DNA from: Pseudomonadota bacterium
GTDB lineage: Bacteria; Pseudomonadota; Alphaproteobacteria; Rhizobiales; Xanthobacteraceae
DNA length: 47,418 bases
Assembly (NCBI GenBank): GCA_023442085.1
Contig: JAEZMT010000449.1
Span: forward strand, 1-47,418
Reading direction: 5' to 3'
Shown here: piece by piece, positions 24,754-32,516 of the stretch
Layout of the letters: each line of letters opens with the position of its first letter
Numbering within the stretch: position 1 is the first letter of the stretch
Notes under the pieces: generated by a model
Databases searched by the model: none
What the model saw: only the letters and a program-made list of their open reading frames with translations
What the model was told of the DNA's origin: nothing
Position numbers and translations under genes: made by a program

Positions 24754-24765
24754 TTCCTTGCCTGG

Positions 24766-25251
24766 TCAGCTTGCCGGCTGGGCGGCGGGCTCGCCAGGCT
24801 TTGCCATCGGCGCGTGCCCCTGGGGCCAGACAATGTTTGGTGCGGCGTCGGCCGGCTTCTTCCCCTTCGGATAGAGAATGACCCGGAGAGGGTTCGGGGT
24901 GTGCTCCAGGGTCGCTCCGGACGCCGCATCGGCGGCGAGGCCGATCACCCCGCCCACGATCGCGTTGCCGACAATCCCCGCCGCGGCGCCCTCACCGGCG
25001 ATGCGCGTCTTCACCTCGACCTCTTCAGGCTCGAAGCCGGCCTTTGCGAAGGTGACGGAGAACTCGTCCTTCCTGTTCACTGTCATCGTGCACGGGGTGG
25101 TGCAAGTGAAGCCGGTTGAAGTGCGGACATCCGCGCCGCTCGGCTCAGACTGGATCTGCACCTGGCTCGTGGTGCCCCGTGTGATCGTTGCGCAGGCGGC
25201 AAGCGACACCGCGACGCCCATTGCGAGCGCCAGCCTCATCTTCTTGTTCAT
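24766..25251 (-). CDS. Putative lipoprotein
   Basis: The 161-aa protein has a signal peptide ending in lipobox LAAC with Cys20 (SLAACATITRG). The mature part has a beta-sandwich-like PEGA-type stretch (QIQSEPSGADVRTSTG) and two cysteines (residues 50 and 54). A Gly/Ala-rich hydrophobic segment follows at ~88-110. AGGGGTC precedes the ATG. It is likely anchored in a membrane and periplasmic; the function is unknown. Confidence 0.8.
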   Translation of the reverse strand: MNKKMRLALAMGVAVSLAACATITRGTTSQVQIQSEPSGADVRTSTGFTCTTPCTMTVNRKDEFSVTFAKAGFEPEEVEVKTRIAGEGAAAGIVGNAIVGGVIGLAADAASGATLEHTPNPLRVILYPKGKKPADAAPNIVWPQGHAPMAKPGEPAAQPAS

Positions 25252-25414
25252 GAATGACCCCTGACCTAGCGGAACAATGCCAAGTGCCGGGTTGCGAGTC
25301 CACCGCAATTCTACCGCTGGAACGGGTCGGCGCGCCGGGGAGCGGACGGTCCATGGGGACTGAGGCTTGCCTTCCGAGGTCAGGCGGTTTCGCATGGGCG
25401 CCGAGGTGCACGCT

Positions 25415-26698
25415 ATGCCCGACAGCCTGACCCGCCAGGAAATGTACGACCTCGTGTGGAGCTGGCCGCGCGCCGAGTTGGCGGAGAAGCTCGGGATCAA
25501 TGAGATGCAGCTCCGCCTGCTTTGCAGGTTCCACCGCGTTCCGCTGCCGACCAACCAGTACTGGCGGCAGCTGGGGAAAGGGGCCAAGCCCGATAAGGTG
25601 GCACTGCCGACGGTCGACAAGGCTTGGCTGGAGACCATCACAGTTCCGCCTCGCGCTGCCGAGGAGCCCTCTTTCGCTGGCGATGCATTGCCTGCGGCCC
25701 AAGTCGGACAGATCCAGGAAGAGGAGGAGGAAGAGGAGGCAGGGCCCGCGTCAGCCGAGCCGCCGGCCACTCGCCGAGGATCGAACCGGACGCAGCAGAC
25801 CGTCCCACGGACGCGTGTGCGGCGGCCGCACTCGGCGGTTGCGGAGTCTGTAGAGCTATTGAGAGCCACGAAGCCGATCAATGACGTGGTCTACTGCGGC
25901 GGCGGGAACTTGCTCTTTTTGTGGCTGGGCCGAAATTCGGTCGAACGCGCAATCTTCATACTGGATAGGCTTGCCCGGGCGCTCGAAAAACTTGAAGTGA
26001 GCGTGCGCATTCGCGACGGCGCGCTCGAGGTATCGAAAGCACGGCACCATCTCCGCCTGCGCTTCTCGGAAAAATCCCAGGATGCTCCCTATCACCCGAC
26101 GGACGCTGAGCGGCGTCGGCAAGCTGTGGTCGAACGGCAGAGGCGAACGCCTCCTTTTCTCTGGATCGAGGACGCATTCCCGAGCTCGTTAAGGGTGCCG
26201 ATGGGCACGCTCATGTTGGCAGTTGATCCGGGTCCCCAGCCCGACAGGCAGCGGCAGAATTGGCGGGATAACAAATACGCAACGCTCGAGGCGCAGATCG
26301 ACAGCATCGCCAACTCGCTAAACGAGTGGCTCGATTACCTCTGCGAGGGAGAAAGGGCCGAGGCCAGGAAAGTTCGCATCGCGATGCGGGCCCAAGAGAA
26401 CCGGCGCCTTGCCGATGCCCGCGCCGAGCGGGAAAGGCAGCGCTCCAATTTCCTTGCCCAAGTGACGGAGCGCGCGCTCACCGCGGACAAGATCCGCACC
26501 TGGATTGCAGTTGTGGGGGAGCCGGAGGAGCCGGAGACACAGCGGCTGCTCGCTTGGGCCAGAGCCGAGTTGGCGCGGCTCGAGGGGACGTTTCACCCGA
26601 AGCGCTTCGCGGCCGAAATTCGGCGCCGGGAGCTTTTTCCGGACGAGGATCCGCTGGCGCCGCTGCCGGATGATCCGGACGCGGAGGGCGGGACATGA
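25415..26698 (+). CDS. Conserved hypothetical protein with HTH-like N-terminus
   Basis: This 427-aa protein begins MPDSLTRQEMYDLVWSWPRA, followed by LAEKLGINEMQLRLLCRFHR. This looks like a small DNA-binding-type helical domain seen at the start of a widespread family of uncharacterised proteobacterial proteins. An acidic run of Glu (around residue 100) and a basic linker follow. A globular part is at ~155-300 and a long charged coiled coil at ~310-370 (EGERAEARKVRIAMRAQENRR). ATG 25415 has GAGG upstream; an earlier ATG at 25367 is less likely. Function unknown. Confidence 0.72.
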   Translation: MPDSLTRQEMYDLVWSWPRAELAEKLGINEMQLRLLCRFHRVPLPTNQYWRQLGKGAKPDKVALPTVDKAWLETITVPPRAAEEPSFAGDALPAAQVGQIQEEEEEEEAGPASAEPPATRRGSNRTQQTVPRTRVRRPHSAVAESVELLRATKPINDVVYCGGGNLLFLWLGRNSVERAIFILDRLARALEKLEVSVRIRDGALEVSKARHHLRLRFSEKSQDAPYHPTDAERRRQAVVERQRRTPPFLWIEDAFPSSLRVPMGTLMLAVDPGPQPDRQRQNWRDNKYATLEAQIDSIANSLNEWLDYLCEGERAEARKVRIAMRAQENRRLADARAERERQRSNFLAQVTERALTADKIRTWIAVVGEPEEPETQRLLAWARAELARLEGTFHPKRFAAEIRRRELFPDEDPLAPLPDDPDAEGGT

Positions 26699-26832
26699 GC
26701 ACCCATGAGAAGTGGCAGTTCTCGCGCCGAGGGTCTTCGTGGCGGAGAATGGCGAGGGGCCTGGCGTGAGGCTGAGCAAGGCGATCCGAGAGGATAACGC
26801 CTGAACTTCCGTTGGAGCCCCCCTGTCCTCCC

Positions 26833-27321
26833 TCATTCGCTGATGAGGTTGTGCCGCCTGTGCCACTCTTCGAGGGATTCGCTAGGCCAAGTGCCGCTCA
26901 TGATGTGATCGGGTCCGCTCGGCACATCCACCCAGCGTGGTGCATAGTCCAATGCTGCCTCCACTACCTCGGGCGGCTTCGGCAGCGGCGTGTCGATGGT
27001 CGAGGCATGCGGATGGATAAGCTCCGGCCACCTCGGATCCCAAAGCCAAAGGGCGCTGCCGCATTCCCCGCAAAAGTGACGTTCGGCGGGTGATCGCGTT
27101 GCCCGACGGCCGGGCTCGCGAAGGAGCGCGTGGAACATCTTGAGGTGCTTGCGCCCACGAACCTTCAGGGTCTCTGCGTTCGCCCCGAGATTTATTGCGA
27201 AGCCGCCGCTCCCAGCTGTCTTTCTGCAAATGGAGCAGTGGCAGTGCATGAAGGGTACCGGGCAGTGAGCCTCCACGGTGAACCGGACGGCGCGGCAGTG
27301 GCACGAACCCTTAAGTCGCAT
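26833..27321 (-). CDS. GFA family (Mss4-like) zinc protein
   Basis: The 162-aa protein carries the zinc ligands of the glutathione-dependent formaldehyde-activating enzyme-like family: CHC near residue 7, CHCSIC near 27-32 and CGEC near 84-87. Members have an Mss4-like beta fold. True formaldehyde-glutathione activity is proven for few, so the substrate is unknown. Confidence 0.88.
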   Translation of the reverse strand: MRLKGSCHCRAVRFTVEAHCPVPFMHCHCSICRKTAGSGGFAINLGANAETLKVRGRKHLKMFHALLREPGRRATRSPAERHFCGECGSALWLWDPRWPELIHPHASTIDTPLPKPPEVVEAALDYAPRWVDVPSGPDHIMSGTWPSESLEEWHRRHNLISE

Positions 27322-27424
27322 GGCTTGCTCCCATCAACAGCGAAAGAACGCTCAAGATGGGGTTGTGTTGCCGGCGATGACCGATGCTGAGAATCTCGCC
27401 CGATGTCGGTCCGAAGAAACGCAA

Positions 27425-28108
27425 TCAGTGCCTGCTGCGATACCTTTCCACCATCTGCGCCGTGACGTCGCTCTCGTAGCAGATCGGCGCATAGCTTCCC
27501 GGCTTCGAATAAGCACTTCGCGCGCCGCACCGTCGGCCACCCCGATCTGTGTCATATGGGCAAGCGCAGGAGCCTGGATAGGCGGCGCGCGACTCGGCGA
27601 TGAGACGCTGTGCAATGCCCGCGACCGACAACGCGGGCGCTGGGGGTGGCTTCACCTCCGGAACTGGCTTCGCGGGCTTTGCTGGCTCCACGCCGTCCTG
27701 GCCGTCCAGTGGGCTGAGGAGCCTGGAGAACACCCATCCTTCCCGGCCTGTCACCGGGTGCCGCACCTTGGACCATTCGCCGGCGCGGTCGACTTCTTCC
27801 ACCTTCAGACCCTTCGCGAGCCGATCAATGATCGCGTCGTCTCGAGATGGCCCGGTCCGGAATGCGACGTCAGACCCCCTGACCTGCAGTCGTGCCGGCT
27901 CCGGCGCCGTCGGTAGGATCTTGGTGGACGTTGGCGGTGCGAGCGAAGCCGGAGAAGCGGATGGCGGGACCATCGGTCGGCTCGGGGTTACTGCTTGCGG
28001 AGATGGACCACTCGAACTCTGCGGCGCCCTGTTTCCACTCCCGAGCTGGCTGATGAGCCAAAGGGCGGCCCCGAATGCCACGACGGCTATGGTCGCACGG
28101 CGCCCCAT
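27425..28108 (-). CDS. SH3b domain protein, membrane-anchored or secreted
   Basis: The 227-aa protein has an N-terminal hydrophobic segment (~5-20), a Pro/Ser-rich linker and a bacterial SH3 domain (~75-130, with AFRTGPSRDDAIIDRLAKG and GREGWVFSRLL). It ends in a Cys-rich module (CACPYDTDRGGRRCG) common in rhizobial envelope proteins. It is probably periplasmic and binds peptidoglycan or a protein partner. Confidence 0.8.
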   Translation of the reverse strand: MGRRATIAVVAFGAALWLISQLGSGNRAPQSSSGPSPQAVTPSRPMVPPSASPASLAPPTSTKILPTAPEPARLQVRGSDVAFRTGPSRDDAIIDRLAKGLKVEEVDRAGEWSKVRHPVTGREGWVFSRLLSPLDGQDGVEPAKPAKPVPEVKPPPAPALSVAGIAQRLIAESRAAYPGSCACPYDTDRGGRRCGARSAYSKPGSYAPICYESDVTAQMVERYRSRH

Positions 28109-28188
28109 ATCAGGCGCGCTCTAGCCCAATGATGCCGCCCCGACGCAACGGCGTGGCCTTGCGGGATGCGGGTGCGAGTAAACGGCCG

Positions 28189-28962
28189 TCAGACGCGGGC
28201 CGGCGCCTCTTGCGCCACGTCGACCTCATGGCGCTCGCCACCCACGTTGATCGTGATTCGATAAGCCTTCTGATCGCCCGTCGACGTCTGCGGCGGGTCA
28301 AAAACCACCTGCCCGCCGTACCACTCGCCGGGCATCATCGTATTGTCCTTGATCACGTCGCGTTCCAGAGCGGCCATGTTTTGCTGCCCACGCTCGACGG
28401 CAGCATTAATCATCTGGGCATTCTGATAGGAGGCGTTCGCTTGGGCGATGGCGTTCGCGGTGGGGCTATAGCCGGTGGTCACGACAGTCGCCGATCCATA
28501 CGGCGAGTAAACCCTGGACGTGCTGCTGTAATAGCCGGAGTTTGCTGCCACCGCCGCGTTGGCACCCGCGAGCGCGCCCACGAGAACCGCCCTTACCACT
28601 TGGCGCGTCTGCTCTTCCCGCACAAGCTCTTCGTAGCTGTAGACCTTGAGGGGGTTCACCGGCTGACCGTCGATCAGCTGTTCAACCGTGATGTCTTCGG
28701 CCTTCAGAGTGATCGCGGTGCCGGTAGCGTTGAATACCGCCACCACGTAGACCGGCCGGGCGCCAGGCCGAAGGCCACGAGAGGCCGGCCGAACCAGCGC
28801 CACCGTCTTCGCCTTCTTGGACACCAAGGCTGGCTGCCCATCGCGCACGATGGCTTCCTGTTGGGCCTTCGGCTGGAAGCGGGCGACTTCAGTCGTGACG
28901 CAGCCAGTCATGAAGAGCGCGGCCGCACAAGCCGCGCCGATGCGAATTCCCCGCCTCAGCAT
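28189..28962 (-). CDS. Putative lipoprotein, conserved hypothetical
   Basis: The 257-aa protein has a signal peptide with lipobox FMTGC (Cys21). A beta-rich domain contains VYVVAVFNATGTAITLKAED, a Gly/Ala helix is near ~130-155, and a Tyr/Ser-rich stretch follows. ATG 28962 follows GGGGGC; an ATG at 28992 would lengthen the N-terminus before the signal peptide. Function unknown; the envelope location is inferred from the lipobox. Confidence 0.75.
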   Translation of the reverse strand: MLRRGIRIGAACAAALFMTGCVTTEVARFQPKAQQEAIVRDGQPALVSKKAKTVALVRPASRGLRPGARPVYVVAVFNATGTAITLKAEDITVEQLIDGQPVNPLKVYSYEELVREEQTRQVVRAVLVGALAGANAAVAANSGYYSSTSRVYSPYGSATVVTTGYSPTANAIAQANASYQNAQMINAAVERGQQNMAALERDVIKDNTMMPGEWYGGQVVFDPPQTSTGDQKAYRITINVGGERHEVDVAQEAPARV

Positions 28963-29092
28963 TGTTTTTATGCCCCCAACCTTCGGGAGCATCGTCGGAG
29001 ATATGCAGCCGACTGTCGAGATGAGTTAACGCTAAGTTAACAACCTAAGGCAGTAGCGTGGCGGCGGGGCCACACCCTGACGAGGGGGCGTA

Positions 29093-29335
29093 CTATTGGC
29101 CCACCGCATCCTTGACGCACTTGGTGGTGAAGCTGGTCTGCGCCGCGCCGTGGAGCTTCTTCTCGGCCGCCTGGGTAGTGCAGGCCGCCGTCGCGTCTTT
29201 CTGGCATTTGGTGAGGAAGCTGGTGCGGGCCGCGCCGGCGAGCTTCTTCGCGTCGGCGTTGGCGACGCAGGTATCCGCCGAGGCGGCGGCAACGGAAAGC
29301 GACAGCAGGGCGAACGCGATTGCGAGCGTCTTCAT
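29093..29335 (-). CDS. PsiF repeat protein
   Basis: This 80-aa secreted protein has a signal peptide (residues 1-20, SVAAASA) and two PsiF repeats, KKLAGAARTSFLTKCQKDA and KKLHGAAQTSFTTKCVKDA. PsiF in E. coli is phosphate-starvation induced, of unknown biochemical role. GGGAGGG precedes the ATG. The last 15 residues recur in a remnant at 24706-24753. Confidence 0.88.
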   Translation of the reverse strand: MKTLAIAFALLSLSVAAASADTCVANADAKKLAGAARTSFLTKCQKDATAACTTQAAEKKLHGAAQTSFTTKCVKDAVGQ

Positions 29336-29403
29336 GATTCCCTCCCTCAGGTAGCGACAGGAGGCTATCACTGGCCGTGACGACGTTCGACGGTGCCGGA
29401 ACG

Positions 29404-29553
29404 TCAGACGCCGAACCACCAGCGCCACAGGCGAACGATGGGGTCGAGAAGCATCAGTATCCACGCCCCGACGATGCAGAGCGTGAGGATCACGCTCCCG
29501 GCCCAGCGCTTCCATCGCGGCGCGTCGGGCGACGTCCAAGGCTGATCCTTCAT
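29404..29553 (-). CDS. 49-aa single-span membrane protein
   Basis: The start at 29553 overlaps the upstream stop (ATGA) with GGAGG nearby. A basic N-terminus precedes one hydrophobic helix (~19-40, SVILTLCIVGAWILMLLDPI), and the protein ends in aromatic RLWRWWFGV. It is third in a small minus-strand operon. Function unknown. Confidence 0.6.
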   Translation of the reverse strand: MKDQPWTSPDAPRWKRWAGSVILTLCIVGAWILMLLDPIVRLWRWWFGV

Positions 29554-29783
29554 CGGCCGCCTCCGTCCTGAAATTGGTTGCCTCCCGGCTTGGTCCACCG
29601 CAGGTCAAGGAACACGCCAGCCGCGTTCACCGCTTCCATGAGGTTCGAGAGAGCACGGTACTCGGGAGAGCCGATAGGGCAATGGCTCATCAGGGCGCGG
29701 ATGCGATGGCGGGTCGCCCCCACAGCCTCGATGAAGGCCTCTTGGTCGGCCGAGCTCCAATACCGCTTGGATCGGCGGCCCAC
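29550..29783 (-). CDS. 77-aa hypothetical protein
   Basis: It probably starts at GTG 29783, two bases after the upstream stop, with GGGG at good spacing. The longer upstream frame lies in another gene and reads as Arg/Pro noise. The helical sequence (SSADQEAFIEAVGATRHRIR) has no known family. It is co-translated with both neighbours. Confidence 0.6.
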   Translation of the reverse strand: MGRRSKRYWSSADQEAFIEAVGATRHRIRALMSHCPIGSPEYRALSNLMEAVNAAGVFLDLRWTKPGGNQFQDGGGR

Positions 29784-29784
29784 C

Positions 29785-29994
29785 TCAATCCCCAAGAGCG
29801 TGGCGACGCCGGCGGAAGCCGGACGACGCGTCCGCCTGGAGGCGAGACATCTCATGCTCAAGATAGGCCTGTCCGACCAGGAGGGCGCGGATTGTTGCTC
29901 GCGGGTCGCCTTCGCAGGCCGCCAAGGCCTCCTCGATCTCCGCATCGCTGACGTCAAAAGGGGTTCGCTCGGCGGGCTGGGGCTCGCTCGACAT
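29785..29994 (-). CDS. 69-aa conserved rhizobial small protein
   Basis: ATG 29994 has GGAG six bases upstream. The product has an acidic helix (FDVSDAEIEEALAACEGDPR) then ATIRALLVGQAYLEHEMSRL and a basic tail. Similar short proteins occur widely in Rhizobiales with no known role. It is the first gene of a three-gene minus-strand operon; its leader contains the 57-bp repeat shared with 24.65 kb. Confidence 0.7.
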   Translation of the reverse strand: MSSEPQPAERTPFDVSDAEIEEALAACEGDPRATIRALLVGQAYLEHEMSRLQADASSGFRRRRHALGD

Positions 29995-30013
29995 GGTCAT
30001 CTCCGGCGCTGAA

Positions 30014-30070
30014 CTGCGCCTATCGATTCCACGAGAACGAAAAGAGAACAAGCCACGAGATATAGGGGCT
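30014..30070 (-). repeat. 57-bp perfect inverted repeat (second copy)
   Basis: It is identical, in reverse complement, to 24652-24708. Here it lies in the intergenic region between the divergent SRAP gene and the 69-aa gene, where it is continuous with the 24-bp repeat at 30080-30103. Confidence 0.9.
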
Positions 30071-30079
30071 GGCGTGCGG

Positions 30080-30103
30080 CCGGCGCTGTGCCGTAGCCTC
30101 GGC
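30080..30103 (-). repeat. 24-bp inverted repeat (second copy of 23126-23149)
   Basis: Reverse complement of 23126-23149. It ends two bases before the SRAP start codon, and only nine bases separate it from the 57-bp repeat. Confidence 0.7.
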
Positions 30104-30105
30104 CC

Positions 30106-30825
30106 ATGTGCAACCTCTACAGCCACACCTCGAACGTCCAAGCGATCATCGACCTGACGCGCGCCACACGGAGCCTCGTAGGCAACCTGCCGCCGCAGCC
30201 GGGCATTTTCCCGGACTATGAGGCGCCCATCGTGCGGACCGGCGCCGACGGCGCGCGCGAGATCGCCATGGCGCGATGGGGCATGCCTTCGTCCCAGCTG
30301 GCGCTCATGGAGGCGGCGAAGAAGCGCGCCGCAAAGCTGGAGGCCAAGGGGCAGCCAGTTGATTTCAAGGAGCTGCTGAGTCTGGAGCCGGACGGGGGCA
30401 CCACGAACATCCGCAATACGTCGAGCAAGCACTGGCAGCGATGGCTCGGCCCGGAGAACCGCTGCCTCGTGCCCTTCACGAGTTTCAGCGAGTTCAACAA
30501 GGCCGCCGGCGGGGACGTGTGGTTCGCCTTCTCGGAGGCGCGCCCGCTGGCCGTGTTCGGCGGGATCTGGACGCCCGGCTGGACCTGCGTCCGCAAGATG
30601 AAGACGGGCGTCGAGACAGCGGACCTGTTCGGGTTCCTCACCACCGAGCCGAGCGAGCCGGTTGCCAGCATCCACCCGAAGGCCATGCCGGTGATCCTCA
30701 CGGAGCCGGAGGAGATAGAGATCTGGATGACGGCGCCGTGGCAGGACGCAAAGGCGCTGCAGCGGCCGCTAGAGGCGGGAGCGCTTCAGATCGTGGCGCG
30801 GGGCGTGAGGAGTGATGCGAGCTAG
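30106..30825 (+). CDS. SRAP domain protein (YedK/HMCES-like abasic-site protein)
   Basis: The 239-aa protein begins Met-Cys; Cys2 is the residue that forms a thiazolidine crosslink with abasic sites in single-stranded DNA. Other family residues are visible: Asn in TTNIRNTSS, Glu in PFTSFSEF and His in SIHPKAMPVIL. It shields abasic sites during replication. SRAP genes are frequent on phages and islands, where they are thought to protect element DNA. Confidence 0.93.
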   Translation: MCNLYSHTSNVQAIIDLTRATRSLVGNLPPQPGIFPDYEAPIVRTGADGAREIAMARWGMPSSQLALMEAAKKRAAKLEAKGQPVDFKELLSLEPDGGTTNIRNTSSKHWQRWLGPENRCLVPFTSFSEFNKAAGGDVWFAFSEARPLAVFGGIWTPGWTCVRKMKTGVETADLFGFLTTEPSEPVASIHPKAMPVILTEPEEIEIWMTAPWQDAKALQRPLEAGALQIVARGVRSDAS

Positions 30826-30953
30826 TTGAGCAAGCTGGACGGATGTCCCATTTTACCTCGCGCTGGAAGCGAGGGCTGAGGCTCCGGCAACAGAGGGGTG
30901 GCCGCCGATAAATATTGCAAAAAGGTCCTCTCTCGTTGAGGTTGCGATATCCC

Positions 30954-30969
30954 AGCGCTTTTAAGCGCT
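30954..30969. promoter_or_regulatory. Palindromic operator ahead of the toxin-antitoxin-like operon
   Basis: AGCGCTT-TT-AAGCGCT is a perfect palindrome 17 bp upstream of the toxin-like gene. It is nested in a wider inversion, GAGGTT (30938-30943) with AACCTC (30971-30976). The XRE protein of the same operon is the natural candidate to bind it. Confidence 0.55.
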
Positions 30970-30986
30970 CAACCTCGTTGACATAA

Positions 30987-31478
30987 ATGCCAACAATCCA
31001 TAAGTTGGCGGCCATCGGCGCCGTGCATCGCGTTGAGATAACCCTTGGGCGCCGCGAGTTCGCGGAGCGCTTCATCTTCATCTCCGAGGAGGTGAAAGAG
31101 TGGCTATCTCAATCGCTGCCGTTGCTGGAACGGTTCTATAAGGACACAGACCTCGCCCCTGATGAACAGGTGGTATTTCTGTTCCATGCCTTCATCGTAG
31201 GCAAAAGGCTGCACCATTGGCGCAGACTTCATGTCATGACCCCGGTGGAAAATGGCGTATGGGAACTCAAGGCGCCGGATATACGCTTCTTTGGGTGGTT
31301 TCCGGAAAAAGATGTGTTTGTTGCTGCGCGGGTAGATAGCTTTGCTCGCGTCAAGCAATTCGGGCTAGCCGACGGGCTGCGGGAGGAAACCATCCGCTTT
31401 CGTGAAGCGTTGGACTTGAACGAGCCCAAATTTATTGCGGGAGGGGACCAAGGCGATGTCGTTTCGAATGCAGATTGA
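30987..31478 (+). CDS. HigB/Gp49-like (RelE superfamily) toxin candidate
   Basis: In this 163-aa protein residues ~75-130 read GVWELKAPDIRFFGWFPEKD then VFVAARVDSFARVKQ, the core pattern of phage-derived Gp49-like HigB toxins, which cut mRNA on the ribosome. The N-terminal half is longer than in a minimal toxin. It overlaps the XRE gene by 23 bp. The ATG has a weak ribosome site; GTG at 31023 is an alternative start. Toxicity is inferred from family and context. Confidence 0.68.
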   Translation: MPTIHKLAAIGAVHRVEITLGRREFAERFIFISEEVKEWLSQSLPLLERFYKDTDLAPDEQVVFLFHAFIVGKRLHHWRRLHVMTPVENGVWELKAPDIRFFGWFPEKDVFVAARVDSFARVKQFGLADGLREETIRFREALDLNEPKFIAGGDQGDVVSNAD

Positions 31479-31869
31479 CCCAATGCGGCACGCGGCGGCG
31501 CTGTTCATCGGGACTGTTCGCGACGAGCTCCTCCGCGCCCTAGTTAGCGCAAAAGAAAGTTCTGGGCTGACTCAAAGCGAGCTCGCTCGAAAGATCGGAG
31601 TTCATCGTTCCGTAGTCAATCGAGAGCTTGCGGGCCACGCTAACTTGACCCTCCGCAGGGTCGCGGAGCTGGCGTGCGCGATGGGTTATACGCCGGTTTT
31701 TGATTTGGTTCCTACTGGAACCGCAGAGAGTGGGTGCAACTTTGCGGCAACACAGTCGTCTCGTGGCCAGACTATAGTTTACGGCTCGGATCAAGCTACG
31801 CGGTCGGATAGCCCGGTGCTGGCGTCGATCTCACTCGCTGCTACTTCGCGCCCTGGAATGGCGGCATGA
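31456..31869 (+). CDS. XRE family HTH protein, HigA-like antitoxin candidate
   Basis: The 137-aa protein has a clear Cro/C1 helix-turn-helix at about residues 35-75: SSGLTQSELARKIGVHRSVV, then NRELAGHANLTLRRVAELA. It follows and overlaps the HigB-like gene, the gene order of higBA, and would neutralise the toxin and repress the operon through the palindrome at 30954. The C-terminal tail is Ser/Thr-rich and unlike standard HigA. Its stop overlaps the third gene start (ATGA). Confidence 0.75.
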   Translation: MSFRMQIDPMRHAAALFIGTVRDELLRALVSAKESSGLTQSELARKIGVHRSVVNRELAGHANLTLRRVAELACAMGYTPVFDLVPTGTAESGCNFAATQSSRGQTIVYGSDQATRSDSPVLASISLAATSRPGMAA

Positions 31870-32321
31870 GCTTCAATCTCATCCCCGCCCCTTATGGCTC
31901 GGTGGTGTTCTGCGACGACATCCGCGAAGAAGTTTCCGGCAAGGTAACGTTGGTAGGGTGTTACGGAGCGGACTTGGTTGTGGGCGGTGAAGTGCCCGCA
32001 ATTTTACCGAAGCTTTGCATGTCCTGTAGAATAATATTTGATCCATTTGACGGCGAGAAAATACTTACATTGATAATAGCTCTTCCGGGCGAGACTCTTG
32101 AGTCGGCAAATATCAAGAACGACGTTCCGGTATCGATTGCCAGCCTCGGTAGCGCTGGCAATGGTCCGAGTGACCCAAATTATCCGCGCTATATGGCTCT
32201 TATAAACGTTATCGGGGGGCCGATTACGCTCAATTCAGAAGGTATAATTCAAGTATTTATAGTTCTAGATGGAGTTACCACTCGCATTGGAGTAGTAAAG
32301 GTTCGGTCAATTTCACAATGA
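31866..32321 (+). CDS. DUF6941-like third component of the HigB/XRE operon
   Basis: The 151-aa protein begins MSFNLIPAPYGSVVFCDDIR, then EEVSGKVTLVGCYGADLVVG, which I recall from the DUF6941 family in phages and islands; the assignment is moderately sure. It is all-beta in appearance with conserved CDD and GCYG. The coding region is noticeably more AT-rich than neighbours. The 4-bp overlap with the XRE gene shows it belongs to the operon. Function unknown. Confidence 0.65.
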   Translation: MSFNLIPAPYGSVVFCDDIREEVSGKVTLVGCYGADLVVGGEVPAILPKLCMSCRIIFDPFDGEKILTLIIALPGETLESANIKNDVPVSIASLGSAGNGPSDPNYPRYMALINVIGGPITLNSEGIIQVFIVLDGVTTRIGVVKVRSISQ

Positions 32322-32516
32322 CATTATGAGTGATCATATTTCGAACTTAGGTGATCTGCATTTTGCATAACATTAATTACCGCTCCGCCCGCAGGTGACC
32401 CCGACTCTTGCTGCCCTGCTTTAGGTTGCGCTAGCTTGCCGCCGCCTGCCACGGCCCAAGTTTCACACGGGGTAGGCAGCCGGGCGGCGGACCTGACACT
32501 GCCACCCGGCTTTCCC
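32322..32516. other. Convergent intergenic region with REP-like hairpin D
   Basis: The AT-rich tail after the DUF6941-like gene (32322-32380) is followed by GC-rich sequence. No gene is seen. Confidence 0.4.
32478..32511. repeat. REP-like hairpin D
   Basis: AGCCGGGCGG and CCACCCGGCT pair over 10 positions with one mismatch. It is the fourth copy of the GAGCCGGG family. Confidence 0.55.

Noticed and set aside
26695..26769. 24-codon + frame overlapping the stop at 26698
   Set aside because: It has an ATGA overlap, but the residues are Arg/Ser/Trp-rich and too few to support a gene.
30830..31016. Minus-strand stretch reading NEVERLKALGYRNLNERGPF
   Set aside because: It looks protein-like but has no clear start or end and overlaps the operator palindrome and toxin start; possibly a remnant, not callable.
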